NCBI GenBank assembly: GCA_016711205.1
Contig: JADJTM010000001.1
Span: 1,612,001-1,676,000, forward strand
Length of the DNA stretch: 64,000 nucleotides
Direction: 5' to 3'
From: Micropruina sp.
GTDB lineage: Bacteria > Actinomycetota > Actinomycetes > Propionibacteriales > Propionibacteriaceae
The notes beneath the pieces were generated by a model. It worked only from the letters and a program-made list of their open reading frames with translations. It had not been told where the DNA came from and ran no database searches. Below, in pieces: positions 1 to 16,341 of this stretch. A program made the translations under genes and the position numbers. The stretch's first letter is position 1. Each line of letters opens with the position of its first letter.

Positions 1-81
1 CCGGCCGGCGCCTGGCTCGCGCTCCGCCCGACCGGACGTGGAGCTCTGCGCATCGCGACCCGAACCGCCACGCTCGCTTGA
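1..81 (+). CDS. C-terminal end of an unidentified protein (partial)
   Basis: Frame 1 is open from the window edge to a TGA at 79-81 and encodes 26 residues ending in ATRTATLA. Third codon positions are mostly G or C, as expected for this genome, and a new reading frame with a ribosome site follows. The piece is too short to assign to a family, and it could also be non-coding. Confidence 0.3.
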   Translation, partial: PAGAWLALRPTGRGALRIATRTATLA

Positions 82-135
82 TCGGGCCGGCCGCCCCGCC
101 GCGAAGCCGGAGGCCCCGCTACTGGAGCGACGACC

Positions 136-333
136 TTGACCGGTCGCCTTCCTGACGGGCGCACCATCGCGCCCACGTTGGGGTCGAGCGCCGCCGCCAC
201 CGGCCGAGGAGCGGCTCCGGTCGGCGTTACGGCCGCCGTCGGGTTGTTGCTTTCGGCTGCCGGCAGCGCCCTGATCCTGATTCACCCCGTAAGTCTGCCT
301 TGGTGGGAACCGGGACGCAAAACACCCCCGTGA
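136..333 (+). CDS. small single-pass membrane protein, hypothetical
   Basis: This is a 65-codon frame starting at TTG 136 with GGAG at 124-127, 8 nt upstream. It has one hydrophobic stretch, roughly residues 30-50 ([20 protein letters not shown]), and a short polar tail. Its TGA at 331-333 lies inside the left stem of the bidirectional terminator shared with the rRNA operon, a compact arrangement that supports it as a real gene end. No family was recognised. It could be the second gene of an operon with the partial frame ending at 81. Confidence 0.4.
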   Translation: MTGRLPDGRTIAPTLGSSAAATGRGAAPVGVTAAVGLLLSAAGSALILIHPVSLPWWEPGRKTPP

Positions 334-361
334 CGATCATTTCTGATCACCACGGGGGTGT
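322..361. terminator. bidirectional intrinsic terminator of the rRNA operon
   Basis: An 11-bp perfect inverted repeat (ACACCCCCGTG, 322-332, with its complement at 351-361) is flanked by T runs on both strands. On the minus strand it follows the 5S gene by 6 nt and would end rRNA transcription. On the plus strand it would end the small gene stopping at 333. Confidence 0.85.
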
Positions 362-367
362 TTTTAA

Positions 368-484
368 GTCCGGCGACGACCTACTCTCCCACAGGGTCCC
401 CCCTGCAGTACCATCGGCGCTGAGCAGCTTAGCTTCCGGGTTCGGAATGGAGCCGGGCGTTTCCCGCTCGCCATGATCACCGTA
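368..484 (-). rRNA. rrf: 5S ribosomal RNA
   Basis: Read on the minus strand, the region gives a 5S sequence of about 117 nt with the conserved CATTCCGAACCCGGAAGCTAAG core and the closing GGGAGAGTAGG segment. It lies downstream of 23S in the usual order and directly before the terminator. The ends are set by pairing of the terminal stem and are accurate to a few bases. Confidence 0.95.
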
Positions 485-530
485 ACAACTATGGAGTTTT
501 CGATCGGTTCCCGACCGTTGCTCGGGAACC

Positions 531-558
531 GCACAGTGGACGCGTAACATCTTTGTAG
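531..558 (-). other. 23S rRNA processing stalk, 3' arm
   Basis: The 28 bases at 531-558 are complementary, with about three mismatches or bulges, to 3681-3707 on the other side of the 23S gene. The two arms bracket 23S in the precursor and form the long helix cut by RNase III. The shared motif ends in ATCTTTGTAG, as in other actinobacterial rRNA operons. Confidence 0.75.
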
Positions 559-559
559 G

Positions 560-5511
<4,952 letters not shown>

Positions 5512-5769
5512 GAAATTTTTCAGCACCGGCCGAGGCCGGCATAGCTGTCAAAGGATTGCTTGACACTGACAGGATCCATTGCTGGATCTATCAATAATCA
5601 AAGGAATCTCGTTGTGTGAGGCGAGCCCCACACAGACGGGATATTAATTCGCACACCCTGCAATGAGGGTGCGCTGTACATTGACTTTCAAGCACGCTGT
5701 TGAGTTCTCAAGTTTCGGGTGCGCACCGCGCTTCAGCCGGGAAGGCTGTTGCTTGGGGCAACTCGACTT

Positions 5770-5798
5770 ACTCTACCGGGGCTTGCAGTCAGTGTCAA
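5770..5798 (-). promoter_or_regulatory. rrn promoter, proximal (TTGACA-17-TAGAGT)
   Basis: On the minus strand a perfect -35 hexamer TTGACA (5793-5798) is followed after exactly 17 bp by TAGAGT (5770-5775). Transcription would start near 5763, giving a leader of about 250 nt before 16S. Confidence 0.8.
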
Positions 5799-5958
5799 AC
5801 TGAGCTATCTTGCCCCTCCCAGTCCGCGACAGCTGACGGGCGTTGGCGGCTCCTGGCATGGAGGCACACCGTACCCGTGCTGGTTTGGGTTGGGTTCTTC
5901 TGGTTCGGCCGATCCGCATCATCTGCGGGCCGTCCGTGTCACCGAGAAGGCTTGGTAA

Positions 5959-5987
5959 ACATTACGGAGATCCCAGGGTCGGGTCAA
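5959..5987 (-). promoter_or_regulatory. rrn promoter, distal (TTGACC-17-TAATGT)
   Basis: On the minus strand TTGACC (5982-5987) is followed after 17 bp by TAATGT (5959-5964), a second sigma70-type promoter about 190 bp upstream of the first. Tandem promoters are normal for rRNA operons. Confidence 0.7.
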
Positions 5988-6039
5988 ATCGGGTGGTGGT
6001 GCCGGGCGTGTCGTGCCTGCGACAAGGTGAAACACGGGT

Positions 6040-7302
6040 TCACGCGATCGTGACGGCGCCGACGGTTCGTCGCCCCCTGCGCAGCACCACCACGCCACCC
6101 GCGAGCACGTCATCAGCCGACAACCGGGCGCCTGGATCGGTCACCTTGACGTTGTTCAGGTAAGCGCCCCCCTCGTCGATCGCGCGCCGGGCAGCCGACC
6201 TGCTGGCGACCACGCCCGCTGCCTCGAGGGCGTCCACCACGGTGGGTAGATCGTCCCCCTTCGGCAGAGTCGCGGCCTTGAGCTCCGTAGCGACGGCACG
6301 AAGGGTGTCGGCCGAGAGCTGAGCGAGCTCGCCTCGTCCGAAGATCGCCTGGGCGGCCGCAGTCGCCGCCTGCCGTTCGGTGGGCGAGTGCACCAGGTCG
6401 GTGACGTCGTCGGCCAGGGCGCGCTGTGCGATGCGGAGGTGGGGGGCCTCGGCACTGCGTGAGGCGATGTCGTCCAGTTGCTCACGAGGTCGTTCGCTGA
6501 ACACCCTGAGGTACTCCACGACCTTGGCGTCCTCGGCGTTGAGGAAGAACTGGTGGAAAGCGTAGGGCGAGGTCATAGCCGAGTCGAGCCACACCGTGCC
6601 CGACTCGGTCTTGCCGAACTTGGTGCCGTCCGCCTTGGTGAGCAGTGGCGTCGCGAGCGCGTGCACCCTGGCCGCATCCGAGCGTCGGATCAGCTCGACA
6701 CCCGCGGTCAGGTTGCCCCACTGGTCGGATCCCCCGGTTTGCAGGGTGCAGCCGTGGCGCCGGAAAAGCTCCCGGTAATCGAGGGATTGCAGCAGCACGT
6801 ACGAGAACTCGGTGTAGGAAATGCCCGTGTCGAGCCTGGCCTTGACCACCTCGCGGTCAAGCATGCGGTTGACGGAGAAGTGCTTGCCCACGTCACGCAG
6901 AAAGTCCAGCGTGGAGAGGCCGGCGGTCCAGTCGTAGTTGTTCACCAGGATCGCGGCGTTGTCGCCCTCGAACGAGATCAGCCGGCTGACCTGCTCGCGG
7001 ATGCGCGCCACCCAGTCGGCCACCTGCTCGGCGGGGTTCATCACCCGCTCGCCCGCCTGTTTGGGGTCGCCGATCAGTCCGGTCGAGCCGCCGACCAACA
7101 GAATCGGACGGTGCCCGGCGCGCTGCAGTGCCCGGGCCAGCATGATCTGCACCAGGTTGCCCATGTGAATGCTCGGGGCCGTCGGATCGAACCCGACGTA
7201 GAAGGTGACCGGCCCTTCGGCGAAGTGGGCGCGCAGGGCGTCCGGATCGGTGGAGTGGGCGATCAACCCTCGCCAGGACAGTTCGTCGAACACATCAGTC
7301 AC
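6040..7302 (-). CDS. tyrS: tyrosyl-tRNA synthetase
   Basis: TyrS charges tRNA-Tyr with tyrosine in the cytoplasm. The protein has 420 residues from the GTG at 7300-7302, the usual family length; the frame stays open far upstream but that part does not resemble TyrS. The ATP site appears as PTAPSIHMGN (a HIGH-type motif, residues about 40-50) and as KFGKTESG (a KMSKS-type motif, about 227-234). The tyrosine pocket segment GGSDQWGN lies between them. The C-terminal 70 residues form an S4 RNA-binding domain. No strong ribosome site precedes the start, so the exact start is moderately certain. It sits beyond argH and before the rRNA operon, a common actinobacterial order. Confidence 0.95.
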   Translation of the reverse strand: MTDVFDELSWRGLIAHSTDPDALRAHFAEGPVTFYVGFDPTAPSIHMGNLVQIMLARALQRAGHRPILLVGGSTGLIGDPKQAGERVMNPAEQVADWVARIREQVSRLISFEGDNAAILVNNYDWTAGLSTLDFLRDVGKHFSVNRMLDREVVKARLDTGISYTEFSYVLLQSLDYRELFRRHGCTLQTGGSDQWGNLTAGVELIRRSDAARVHALATPLLTKADGTKFGKTESGTVWLDSAMTSPYAFHQFFLNAEDAKVVEYLRVFSERPREQLDDIASRSAEAPHLRIAQRALADDVTDLVHSPTERQAATAAAQAIFGRGELAQLSADTLRAVATELKAATLPKGDDLPTVVDALEAAGVVASRSAARRAIDEGGAYLNNVKVTDPGARLSADDVLAGGVVVLRRGRRTVGAVTIA

Positions 7303-7440
7303 GCTGCGCAAGCCTAATGGTGACGGGTGACCGGACGGGATCGCGGGTCCGGCTCGGACGTCGTGGTGGACCCAATTGGCACCGTCGCCCGCAGCGATGA
7401 AGGGACGAACGGTCCCCGTCCTCGTCGATAAGGTGTCGCG

Positions 7441-8661
7441 GTGACCGACCTCGCCGCCGTACAGCGCCGGACGATCCGGGTGCTGTCGGCGGGGCAGGTG
7501 CTGGGCGGCATCAGCTTCGGCGCGACGGTGTCCCTGGGGGCTGTGCTGGCCGCGGAGATCTCCGGCGACGACGCCCTCTCGGGCTTGGCCACCGCTGCGA
7601 TCACGCTGGGCACCGCCCTGACAGCCATGCCGTTGGCTGCACTCGCCCACGCGCGCGGACGGCGGCCGGCATTGGCCACCGGCATGACGATCGCCCTGGT
7701 CGGTGTCGGCCTGGTGCTGGTGGCCGCCGCCGCTGCATCGTTCGCGGTGTTGCTGACCGGCTTCGCACTGATCGGTGCCGGCCAGGCTGCGAACCTGCAG
7801 TCGCGCTTCGCCGCAGCCGACCTGGCCACGGACGCGTCCCGCGGGCGCGATCTGTCGATCGTGGTGTGGACGACGACTGTCGGAGCCGTGCTCGGGCCGA
7901 ACCTGGTCGGGCCGGGCGAGGTGCTGGGAGCAGCGGTCGGCATGCCGGCGTTGACCGGCGCGTACCTGTTCACCATCGTCGGTCAACTGGCGGGCATCGC
8001 GCTCTATCTGGTCGGGCTGCGTCCCGACCCGCTGATATTGGCCCAGCGGACGGTCGCTGCGCACGAGCGAGGTGCCGAGCGGATCGCACGCCAAGACCGT
8101 CCGGTCGCGGCCCGGTACGCCACCCTGGCCATCGTCGGGGCGCACGGGGTGATGGTCTCGATCATGGCGATGACGCCGCTGCATCTGCTGCAGCACGGCG
8201 CGACGCTCACCATCGTGGGGCTGACGATCAGCCTGCACATCGCCGGCATGTATGGACTGTCGCCCTTGTTCGGCCTGCTCACCGACCGCTGGGGGCGGGT
8301 GCCGACCATCGTGCTGGGGTACGCGATCCTGGCGGGCTGTCTGGCGGTGATCGCCCTGGGCCACCACGATGCGACGGCGGTGACGATCGCCCTGGTCTTA
8401 CTGGGGCTCGGGTGGAGCGCCGCCACGGTGGCGGGGTCGGCGCTGCTGACGGAGGCCTCGGCAGAGGACGTCCGGACCCGCCGGCAGGGACGAAACGACT
8501 TCGCGATGAGCCTGGCTGCCGCGGTGGGCGCCGCGGGCGCGGGCGTGGTGTTGAGCGCAATCGGCTTCAATGGCCTGGCGCTGGTGGCCCTGCCGGTCCT
8601 GCTGCTGGTGGTCGCCCTCGCGCCGACGGCCGTCCGCAGCAGCGCGTCAATGGGTGATTGA
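7441..8661 (+). CDS. major facilitator superfamily transporter
   Basis: This 406-residue integral membrane protein has about 12 hydrophobic segments and starts at GTG 7441. The cytoplasmic loop after segment 2 contains HARGRRPAL, a variant of the MFS loop motif, and the matching loop of the second half contains LLTDRWGRVPT, so both six-helix halves are visible. A long hydrophilic loop (residues about 200-230) separates them. The substrate cannot be read from the sequence; drug or sugar efflux are typical roles. It is transcribed away from tyrS and converges with argH. Confidence 0.88.
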   Translation: MTDLAAVQRRTIRVLSAGQVLGGISFGATVSLGAVLAAEISGDDALSGLATAAITLGTALTAMPLAALAHARGRRPALATGMTIALVGVGLVLVAAAAASFAVLLTGFALIGAGQAANLQSRFAAADLATDASRGRDLSIVVWTTTVGAVLGPNLVGPGEVLGAAVGMPALTGAYLFTIVGQLAGIALYLVGLRPDPLILAQRTVAAHERGAERIARQDRPVAARYATLAIVGAHGVMVSIMAMTPLHLLQHGATLTIVGLTISLHIAGMYGLSPLFGLLTDRWGRVPTIVLGYAILAGCLAVIALGHHDATAVTIALVLLGLGWSAATVAGSALLTEASAEDVRTRRQGRNDFAMSLAAAVGAAGAGVVLSAIGFNGLALVALPVLLLVVALAPTAVRSSASMGD

Positions 8662-8683
8662 GCTCGTCAGCATCGGCGGAAGT

Positions 8684-8710
8684 GGTCTCGACACGCTCGA
8701 CCAGCGGCGG
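8684..8710. repeat. dispersed palindromic repeat (CTCGACCAGCGG family)
   Basis: The segment TCTCGACACGCTCGACCAGC and its flank in the convergent MFS/argH gap match copies at 10146-10168, 21611-21634, 29312-29367 and 33050-33112. It lies 23 bp past the MFS stop and may act as a shared terminator or a REP-like element. Confidence 0.65.
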
Positions 8711-8724
8711 CGAGCAACGCTTCG

Positions 8725-10698
<1,974 letters not shown>

Positions 10699-10702
<4 letters not shown>

Positions 10703-11952
10703 ACGTCGTCCAGCAGTGCGGGAAGGGCGGCCACGAAGCGGTCCAGCTCCGCGTCCGGAATGATCAGCGGCGGGGCCAACCGCAGGACGTCCGGCCGGGG
10801 CGCGTTGATGACGAATCCGGCGGCCAGCGCCGCGTCCGCCACGGCCGGTGCGATCGGATCGGTGAGCACGACGCCCCGCAGCAGGCCGCGCCCGCGGACG
10901 TGCGCAATGCGGGGGTGCCCCAGCGCGGTGATGCCCGCTGCCAGCCGCTCCCCCGCCACGCGGACGCGCGCCAGCAGCCCGTCCCGCTCGATGATGCCGA
11001 GCACCGCGAGGCCGGCGGCTGCGGCCACCGGGTTGCCCCCGAACGTGGTGCCGTGCGAGCCGGGGCCGAGCAGGAACGCCGCCGCGCCGGTGGCCACGCA
11101 GGCGCCGACCGGAAATCCGTTGCCGAGGCCCTTGGCGAACGTGACGATGTCGCCGGTGACCCCGGATTCTGCGCTGGCCAGCCAGTCGCCGCAGCGTCCG
11201 ATACCGGTTTGCACCTCGTCGATCCACAGCAGGGCGCCGACCGTCTCGGTCAGGTCACGCACCGCGGCCAGGTAGCCGGACGGCGGCTCGACCACCCCGT
11301 TCTCGCCCTGGATCGGCTCCACGATGACTGCGGCGACGGTGTCGTCCAGCACCTCGGCGAGGGTGGCCGCATCGCCGTAGGGCACGAAGGTCACCTCGCC
11401 GGGCAGGGGTTCGAACGGCTGGCGGTAGGCCGGGTTGCTGGTCAGGGCGAGCGCGCCGAGGCTGCGGCCGTGGAAGGAGCCGTCCATGGCGATCAGCCGG
11501 GTACGTCCGGTGCGCCGGGTGATCTTGAAGCCCGCCTCGTTGGCCTCGGTGCCCGAGTTGGTGAAGAACACCCTCGCCTCGCGCGCGGGATCGTGCGCAG
11601 TGACGAAGGTGCCCAGCCGCTCGGCGAGCGCGATCTGGGTGGGGGTGGCGAAGAAGTTGGACACGTGGCCGAGGGTGGACAGTTGGGCCGAGATGGCGCC
11701 GATCACCTGCGGGTGGGCGTGGCCGAGGGAGTTGACCGCGAGTCCGGCGAGCAGGTCGAGGTAGCGGTTGCCGTCGGCGTCCCAGAGGTGGACGCCCTCA
11801 CCGCGGACGAACACTCGTTTGGGCGGCCCGAAGGTGTTCATCACCGCATGGTCGTAGCGCTGGATGAGTTGCGGTTGGGCGGGTTGGGTCTGGCTGACCT
11901 GGGTCAGCGCTGGGGTGGATTGCGGCTCGGCGCCGCCCGGGGTGATGCTCAC
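10699..11952 (-). CDS. argD: acetylornithine aminotransferase
   Basis: ArgD is a PLP-dependent class III aminotransferase that converts N-acetylglutamate semialdehyde to N-acetylornithine. The 417-residue protein has the cofactor Lys in [13 protein letters not shown] (near residue 271) and the [11 protein letters not shown] segment that binds the PLP ring. The GTG start at 11950-11952 overlaps the argB stop (GTGA). The first 30 residues are Gln/Thr/Pro-rich and not conserved. The gene lies between argB and argR. Confidence 0.95.
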
Positions 11953-12872
11953 GCGAGCACCCCCGCGTCGTCGTCGGGACGCACCACCATGGTGCCCAAC
12001 CCCTCGGAGGTGAAGATCTCGAGCAGCAGGCTGTGCGGCACCCGTCCGTCGATGATGGTGGCGCGCTGCACGCCGCCCTCGACCGCCTGCAGGCAGGCCT
12101 CCATCTTGGGGATCATGCCGGCCTCCAGGCGGGGCAGCAGGGCCGCCAGTTCGGCGGTGGTGATGCGCGCGATCACCTCTTCGCCGGCCGGCCAGTCGGC
12201 GTAGAGGCCCTCGACGTCGGTGAGGACGAGGAACCGCTCGGCATTCAGGGCGACCGCGAGGGCGCCGGCGGCGGTGTCGGCGTTCACGTTGTGCACGTTG
12301 CCGCCCTCGTCGGGCGCCACGGTGGCGATCACCGGTATGCGCCCGGCCTCGATCAGGTCGATGACCGTCTCGGGACGCACGGTGGTCACCTCGCCGACCA
12401 GGCCCAGGTCGACCTGTTCGCCGTCGATGGTGACGCCGCGTCGGGTGGCGGTGAACAGGCCCGCGTCCTCACCGGACAGACCCACCGCCAGCGGGCCGTG
12501 AGCGTTGAGCAGCCCGACCAGTTCTCGACCCACCTGTCCCACCAGCACCATGCGCACCACGTCCATGGCCTCGGGGGAGGTGACCCGCAGGCCCCCCTTG
12601 AACTCGGACGGAATGCCGAGCCGGCCCAGCATGGACGAGATCTGCGGGCCGCCGCCGTGCACCACCACCGGCTTGAGGCCGCAGCGGCGCAGGAACACGA
12701 CGTCGTCGGCGAAGGCACGCTTGAGCTCGTCGTTCACCATGGCGTTGCCGCCGTACTTGACCACCACGACACTGCCGGCGTACCGCTCCAGCCAGGGCAG
12801 CGCCTCAATGAGGGTCTCGGCCTTACGGATCACCCCTTCGGCGGTCGCCCGGGTGCGCGTGGTGGGGCTCAT
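11949..12872 (-). CDS. argB: acetylglutamate kinase
   Basis: ArgB phosphorylates N-acetylglutamate with ATP, the second and often feedback-controlled step of the pathway. The 307-residue protein starts at ATG 12870-12872, overlapping the argJ stop. The amino-acid kinase fold is shown by [10 protein letters not shown] (residues about 33-42), the [10 protein letters not shown] phosphate loop and [12 protein letters not shown]. An N-terminal helix before the kinase core, as here, is typical of arginine-sensitive enzymes, so feedback inhibition is likely. Confidence 0.96.
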   Translation of the reverse strand: MSPTTRTRATAEGVIRKAETLIEALPWLERYAGSVVVVKYGGNAMVNDELKRAFADDVVFLRRCGLKPVVVHGGGPQISSMLGRLGIPSEFKGGLRVTSPEAMDVVRMVLVGQVGRELVGLLNAHGPLAVGLSGEDAGLFTATRRGVTIDGEQVDLGLVGEVTTVRPETVIDLIEAGRIPVIATVAPDEGGNVHNVNADTAAGALAVALNAERFLVLTDVEGLYADWPAGEEVIARITTAELAALLPRLEAGMIPKMEACLQAVEGGVQRATIIDGRVPHSLLLEIFTSEGLGTMVVRPDDDAGVLA

Positions 12873-14023
12873 GTGGAGTACTCCGCGTTCTCTTTGACGT
12901 AGTCGTAGGTCAGATCGTTGGTCCAGATCGTGGCGGCGGAATCCCCGGCGTGCAGGTTGACCTCGACCACCACCTGGCGTTGGGTCAGGTCGACCTCGGC
13001 GCGATCCGCACCCAGTTGGCCGTCCACGAAGACGCCGACGTCGTTGAACGACACGTCCACGTGGTCGGGGTCGAAAACGGCAGGCACGGTGCCGGCCGCG
13101 GCCAGCACCCGTCCCCAGTTGGGGTCGTTGCCGAACACCGCGCACTTGAACAGGTTGCTGCGGGCGATCGCACGGGCCACCGCCAGCGCATCGGCCTCGG
13201 ACGCGGCGCCGCTCACGGTGACCTCGATGTCGTGGGCGGAACCCTCGGCATCGGCCAGCAGTTGCATGGCCAGCGAATGGCAGACGCCGGTCAGTGCCTC
13301 AGCGAACTCGTCGGCGTCGGCCCTGACCCCCGAGGCTCCGCTGGCCAGCACGATCACGGTGTCGTTGGTCGACATGCAGCCGTCGGAGTCGGTGCGGTCG
13401 AAGGTGAAGGACGTGGCCGTGCGCAGGGCGGTGTCGAGGTCGGCGGCGGCGATCACCGCGTCGGTCGTGAGCACCACGAGCATGGTGGCCAGGGCGGGGG
13501 CCAGCATGCCGGCGCCCTTGGCCATGCCGCCGATCGCCCAGTGGTGCGGCGAGTGGAACTCGGCCTCCTTGGCGAGGGTGTCGGTGGTCATGATGGCCTC
13601 GGCAGCGGCCGGACCACCCTCGTCGGAGAGGTCCTGGGTGGCGAGTTCGATGCCGGCCAGCACCTTGTTCATCGGCAGCCGGACGCCGATCAGCCCGGTC
13701 GAGCAGACCGCCACGTCGGTGACGTCAGTACCGAGCGCCTCCGCGGTCCACTCGGCCATCTGCCGGACGTCGTCGAGCCCGGCGCGTCCGGTGCAGGCGT
13801 TGGCACCGCCGGAGTTCAGCACGACGGCCGCCAGGCGTCCGTCGGCGACGGCGTCGCGCGACCACAGCACGGGTGCGGCCTTGAAGGCGTTGGTGGTGAA
13901 TACGGCGGCCGCGTGGGCGTCCGGACCGTTGTTCACGACGATGGCCAGATCGGCTCGTCCGGACGCCTTGATGCCTGCGGTGACGCCGGCGGCGGTGAAG
14001 CCCTTGGGGGTGGTGACGCTCAT
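12869..14023 (-). CDS. argJ: glutamate N-acetyltransferase / amino-acid acetyltransferase
   Basis: ArgJ transfers the acetyl group from acetylornithine to glutamate, making the pathway cyclic. The 384-residue protein starts at ATG 14021-14023, overlapping the argC stop. The autocleavage site is visible as [16 protein letters not shown], where the Thr of ATM becomes the N-terminal nucleophile of the beta subunit. [10 protein letters not shown], a conserved ArgJ segment, lies near residue 70. Whether it also uses acetyl-CoA cannot be told from sequence. Confidence 0.96.
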   Translation of the reverse strand: MSVTTPKGFTAAGVTAGIKASGRADLAIVVNNGPDAHAAAVFTTNAFKAAPVLWSRDAVADGRLAAVVLNSGGANACTGRAGLDDVRQMAEWTAEALGTDVTDVAVCSTGLIGVRLPMNKVLAGIELATQDLSDEGGPAAAEAIMTTDTLAKEAEFHSPHHWAIGGMAKGAGMLAPALATMLVVLTTDAVIAAADLDTALRTATSFTFDRTDSDGCMSTNDTVIVLASGASGVRADADEFAEALTGVCHSLAMQLLADAEGSAHDIEVTVSGAASEADALAVARAIARSNLFKCAVFGNDPNWGRVLAAAGTVPAVFDPDHVDVSFNDVGVFVDGQLGADRAEVDLTQRQVVVEVNLHAGDSAATIWTNDLTYDYVKENAEYST

Positions 14024-15081
14024 GGTGCGACTCCGATCGTGGTGAGGCCGGTGGTCTCGGGCAGGCCGAGCGCGAGGTTCATGGACTGGACGGCTGCCCC
14101 GGCGGTGCCCTTGACCAGATTGTCGATTGCGCAGATCGCCACCAGGCGTCCGGCGCGCTGGTCGACGGTGACTTGGACGAGAGCCGTGTTGGCCCCCAGG
14201 GTGGCCGCGGTGGACGGCCACTGACCCTGTGGCAGCAGGTGCACGAACGGTTCGTCGGCGTAGGCGTCGGCCCAGGCCCCCCGGATTGCGTCCGCGTCGG
14301 CAGCATCGGTGAGCCGGGCCGTGCAGGTGGCCAGAATGCCTCGCGCCATCGGCACCAGGGTGGGCGTGAAGCTGATCCGGATCGCGTCGCCCCGGCTGCG
14401 ACCCAGGTTCTGCTCGATCTCGGGAATGTGCCGATGGCTGCCGCCGACGGCGTACGGGCTGGCCGAGCCGTGAATCTCGGACGCCAGCAGGTGCGGCTTG
14501 AGCGCCTTGCCGGCACCGCTGACCCCGTTGGCGAGCACGGCCACCAGGTCGGTGGGCTCGATCAGGCCGGCCGCGATGCCGGGCGCGAGCGCGAACGTGA
14601 CGGCGGTGACGTTGCAGCCGGGCACGGCGATGCGGTTGGTGTCGCGCAGTTGGTCGCGCTGGCGGCGTCCGTTGGCCAGCGGCAGTTCGGGCATGCCGTA
14701 GGTCCAGGTGCCGGGGTGTTCGCCGCCGTAGTAGGCCGTCCAGGCGTCCGCGGATTCGAGCCGATGGTCGGCGCCCAGGTCGATCAGCAGAGCGTCGGGC
14801 GCGGCGGCGGCGAGCTCGGCGGCGATCGCTCCGGACGCACCGTGCGGCAGCGCGAGAAACACCACGTCGTGGCCGACCAGGGTGTCGAGCGAGGTGTCCA
14901 GCACCGTGACATCGGCCAGCGGCAACAGGTGCGGCTGGTGAGTGCCCAACACGGACCCGGCGCTCGACTTGGCGGTCAGGTTGCCGATGCTCACCTCGGG
15001 GTGCTGCAGCAGCAGGCGGAGCGTCTCACCCCCGGCGTAACCGGTGCAGCCGGCGACGGCGATCCGAACAGACATAGGCAT
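14020..15081 (-). CDS. argC: N-acetyl-gamma-glutamyl-phosphate reductase
   Basis: ArgC reduces acetylglutamyl phosphate to the semialdehyde with NADPH. The 353-residue protein begins with the Rossmann motif [11 protein letters not shown] and has the catalytic Cys in [10 protein letters not shown] (near residue 150). It is the first gene of argCJBDRH, in which the first five genes overlap by 4 bp and argR and argH are 1 bp apart, so the operon is probably read as one message. A second ATG two codons later (MSVRIAV) is an equally good start. Confidence 0.96.
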   Translation of the reverse strand: MPMSVRIAVAGCTGYAGGETLRLLLQHPEVSIGNLTAKSSAGSVLGTHQPHLLPLADVTVLDTSLDTLVGHDVVFLALPHGASGAIAAELAAAAPDALLIDLGADHRLESADAWTAYYGGEHPGTWTYGMPELPLANGRRQRDQLRDTNRIAVPGCNVTAVTFALAPGIAAGLIEPTDLVAVLANGVSGAGKALKPHLLASEIHGSASPYAVGGSHRHIPEIEQNLGRSRGDAIRISFTPTLVPMARGILATCTARLTDAADADAIRGAWADAYADEPFVHLLPQGQWPSTAATLGANTALVQVTVDQRAGRLVAICAIDNLVKGTAGAAVQSMNLALGLPETTGLTTIGVAP

Positions 15082-15096
15082 GAGTATGTCTGGTTC

Positions 15097-15110
15097 GGAA
15101 TGAATATTCC
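15097..15110. promoter_or_regulatory. probable ArgR operator (ARG box) before argC
   Basis: GGAATGAATATTCC, an AT-rich imperfect palindrome, lies 16 bp upstream of the argC start. It resembles the TGAAT/ATTCA half-sites bound by ArgR in many bacteria. The assignment rests on position and similarity only. Confidence 0.55.
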
Positions 15111-15136
15111 AACCGGCCGCGCAGGGACGGCACGAA

Positions 15137-15218
15137 GCTCGTGGGATTACATCCGATTCCGACTCGATCTCGCCTGCGGAGGCGGGCCGCTCCCGGAATC
15201 GGACGTAATCTCACGAGC
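15137..15218. repeat. long hairpin with 24-bp arms
   Basis: Bases 15137-15160 are complementary to 15195-15218 with two mismatches in 24, around a 34-base GC-rich loop that itself contains a short inverted repeat (CGCCTGCGGAGGCGG). It lies between the argC start and the repeat array. It may be a non-autonomous inverted-repeat element or a processing signal. No second copy was seen in this window. Confidence 0.7.
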
Positions 15219-15288
15219 CCCGGGTTGCCGGAGCCGCGCACAGATGCTCTGGACGGGGTGCACCCAGGCTCCGCGGCATCTCAGGTCT

Positions 15289-15540
15289 CGACGAGGCAGA
15301 CCGGCGAGATCCCGGCCTTCGCCGGGATGACGGACGCGAGGCAGACCGGCGAGATCCCGGCCTTCGCCGGGATGACGGGACGGTCTCCACGAGGCAGACC
15401 GCGAGATCCCGGCCTTCGCCGGGATGACAAGAACGGTCTCAGATCTGCTCGACCGGCGAGATCCCTGCCTTCGCCGGGATGACGGACGGTCTCGACGAGG
15501 CAGACCGGCGAGATCCCGGCCTTCGCCGGGATGACGGACG
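15289..15540. repeat. tandem array of five REP-like palindromic units
   Basis: Five units of about 46-55 bp each contain the hairpin core ATCCCGGCCTTCGCCGGGAT followed by GACGG. Four carry the prefix GAGGCAGACCG. One unit instead carries TCTCAGATCTGCTCGA, identical to the 3' end of the adjacent phosphatase gene. Related cores occur at 33017-33040 and in the 63.4-63.9 kb array. Confidence 0.85.
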
Positions 15541-15543
15541 GTC

Positions 15544-16323
15544 TCAGATCTGCTCGATCAGTTCGTGGACGCCGTTCAGGATCTGATTCGGACGGAAGGG
15601 GTACGTGGCCACGTCCGCCTCGGTGGTCACGCCGGTGAGCACGAGCACCGTGTGCAGGCCGGCCTCCATGCCGGCGACCACGTCGGTGTCCATGCGGTCG
15701 CCGATCATTCCGGTGCTCTCGGAGTGCGCCTCGATGCGGCGCATCGCCGAGCGGAACATCATCGGGTTGGGCTTGCCGATCACGTAAGGAAGCCGATTCG
15801 TGGCCGCGGTGATCATCGCCGCGACGGCACCCGCCGCGGGCAACACGCCGTCCTTGGACGGGCCGACCGTGTCGGGGTTGGTCACGATGAACCGGGCGCC
15901 GTCGGCGATCAGCCGGGTCGCCTTGGTGATCGCCTCGAACGAGAGGCTGCGGGTTTCGCCGAGCACCACGAAGTCGGGGTCGCTCTCGGTGATCACGAAC
16001 CCCGCATCATGGACGGCGGTGGTCAGGCCGGCCTCGCCGATCACGTAGGCGGTCTTGTCGCCCGGCTGGTCGGCGAGAAAGGCACCGGTGGCCATGGCCG
16101 AGGTCCAGATGTTTTCCTGCGGAACACGCAGGCCGGAACGCTTCAACCGCGCCGCCAGGTCGCGCGGGGTGAACAGGGAGTTGTTGGTCAACACCAGGAA
16201 CCGTTTGGAGGTGTCGACCCAGCGCTGGATCAACTCGGCCGCGCCTGGCAGCGCCTGCTCTTCGTGCACGAGCACGCCGTCCATGTCGGTGAGCCAGCAT
16301 TCGATATCGCGGGGCTTACGCAT
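15544..16323 (-). CDS. HAD-superfamily phosphatase, class IIA (NagD-like)
   Basis: This 259-residue cytoplasmic hydrolase has motif I WLTDMDGVLV (nucleophile Asp near residue 13), motif II VLTNNS, the Lys of motif III in IGKPNP and motif IV GDRMDTDV. The cap between motifs II and III is the NagD/p-nitrophenylphosphatase type. The substrate is probably a sugar or nucleoside monophosphate but cannot be fixed. It is transcribed away from hemC. Its last codons are duplicated inside the repeat array just downstream. Confidence 0.9.
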   Translation of the reverse strand: MRKPRDIECWLTDMDGVLVHEEQALPGAAELIQRWVDTSKRFLVLTNNSLFTPRDLAARLKRSGLRVPQENIWTSAMATGAFLADQPGDKTAYVIGEAGLTTAVHDAGFVITESDPDFVVLGETRSLSFEAITKATRLIADGARFIVTNPDTVGPSKDGVLPAAGAVAAMITAATNRLPYVIGKPNPMMFRSAMRRIEAHSESTGMIGDRMDTDVVAGMEAGLHTVLVLTGVTTEADVATYPFRPNQILNGVHELIEQI

Positions 16324-16341
16324 GCACCCAGCCTATCATTA

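Larger units (their letters stand above)
5512..6039 (-). promoter_or_regulatory. rRNA operon promoter and leader region
   Basis: The 528-bp gap between tyrS and 16S has no credible gene. It holds two promoters (annotated separately) and an untranslated leader. The leader contains CTTGAGAACTCAACAG near 5700-5715, a motif common in actinobacterial rRNA leaders and related to the one beside 23S. A TCAATGT segment can pair with ACATTGA downstream of 16S to form the processing helix. Confidence 0.75.

Noticed and set aside
7303..8367. N-terminal extension of tyrS over the MFS gene
   Set aside because: It is the antisense of the MFS transporter; TyrS homology and length begin at GTG 7302.
10703..11227. 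Longer ArgR frame and the long plus-strand frames opposite argD, argB, argJ, argC
   Set aside because: They are shadows of high-GC genes on the other strand; the products are Arg/Gly/His-rich and match nothing.
15289..15540. CRISPR-like spacing of repeats near the HAD gene
   Set aside because: Same reason: joiners are repeated and one is copied from the adjacent gene.
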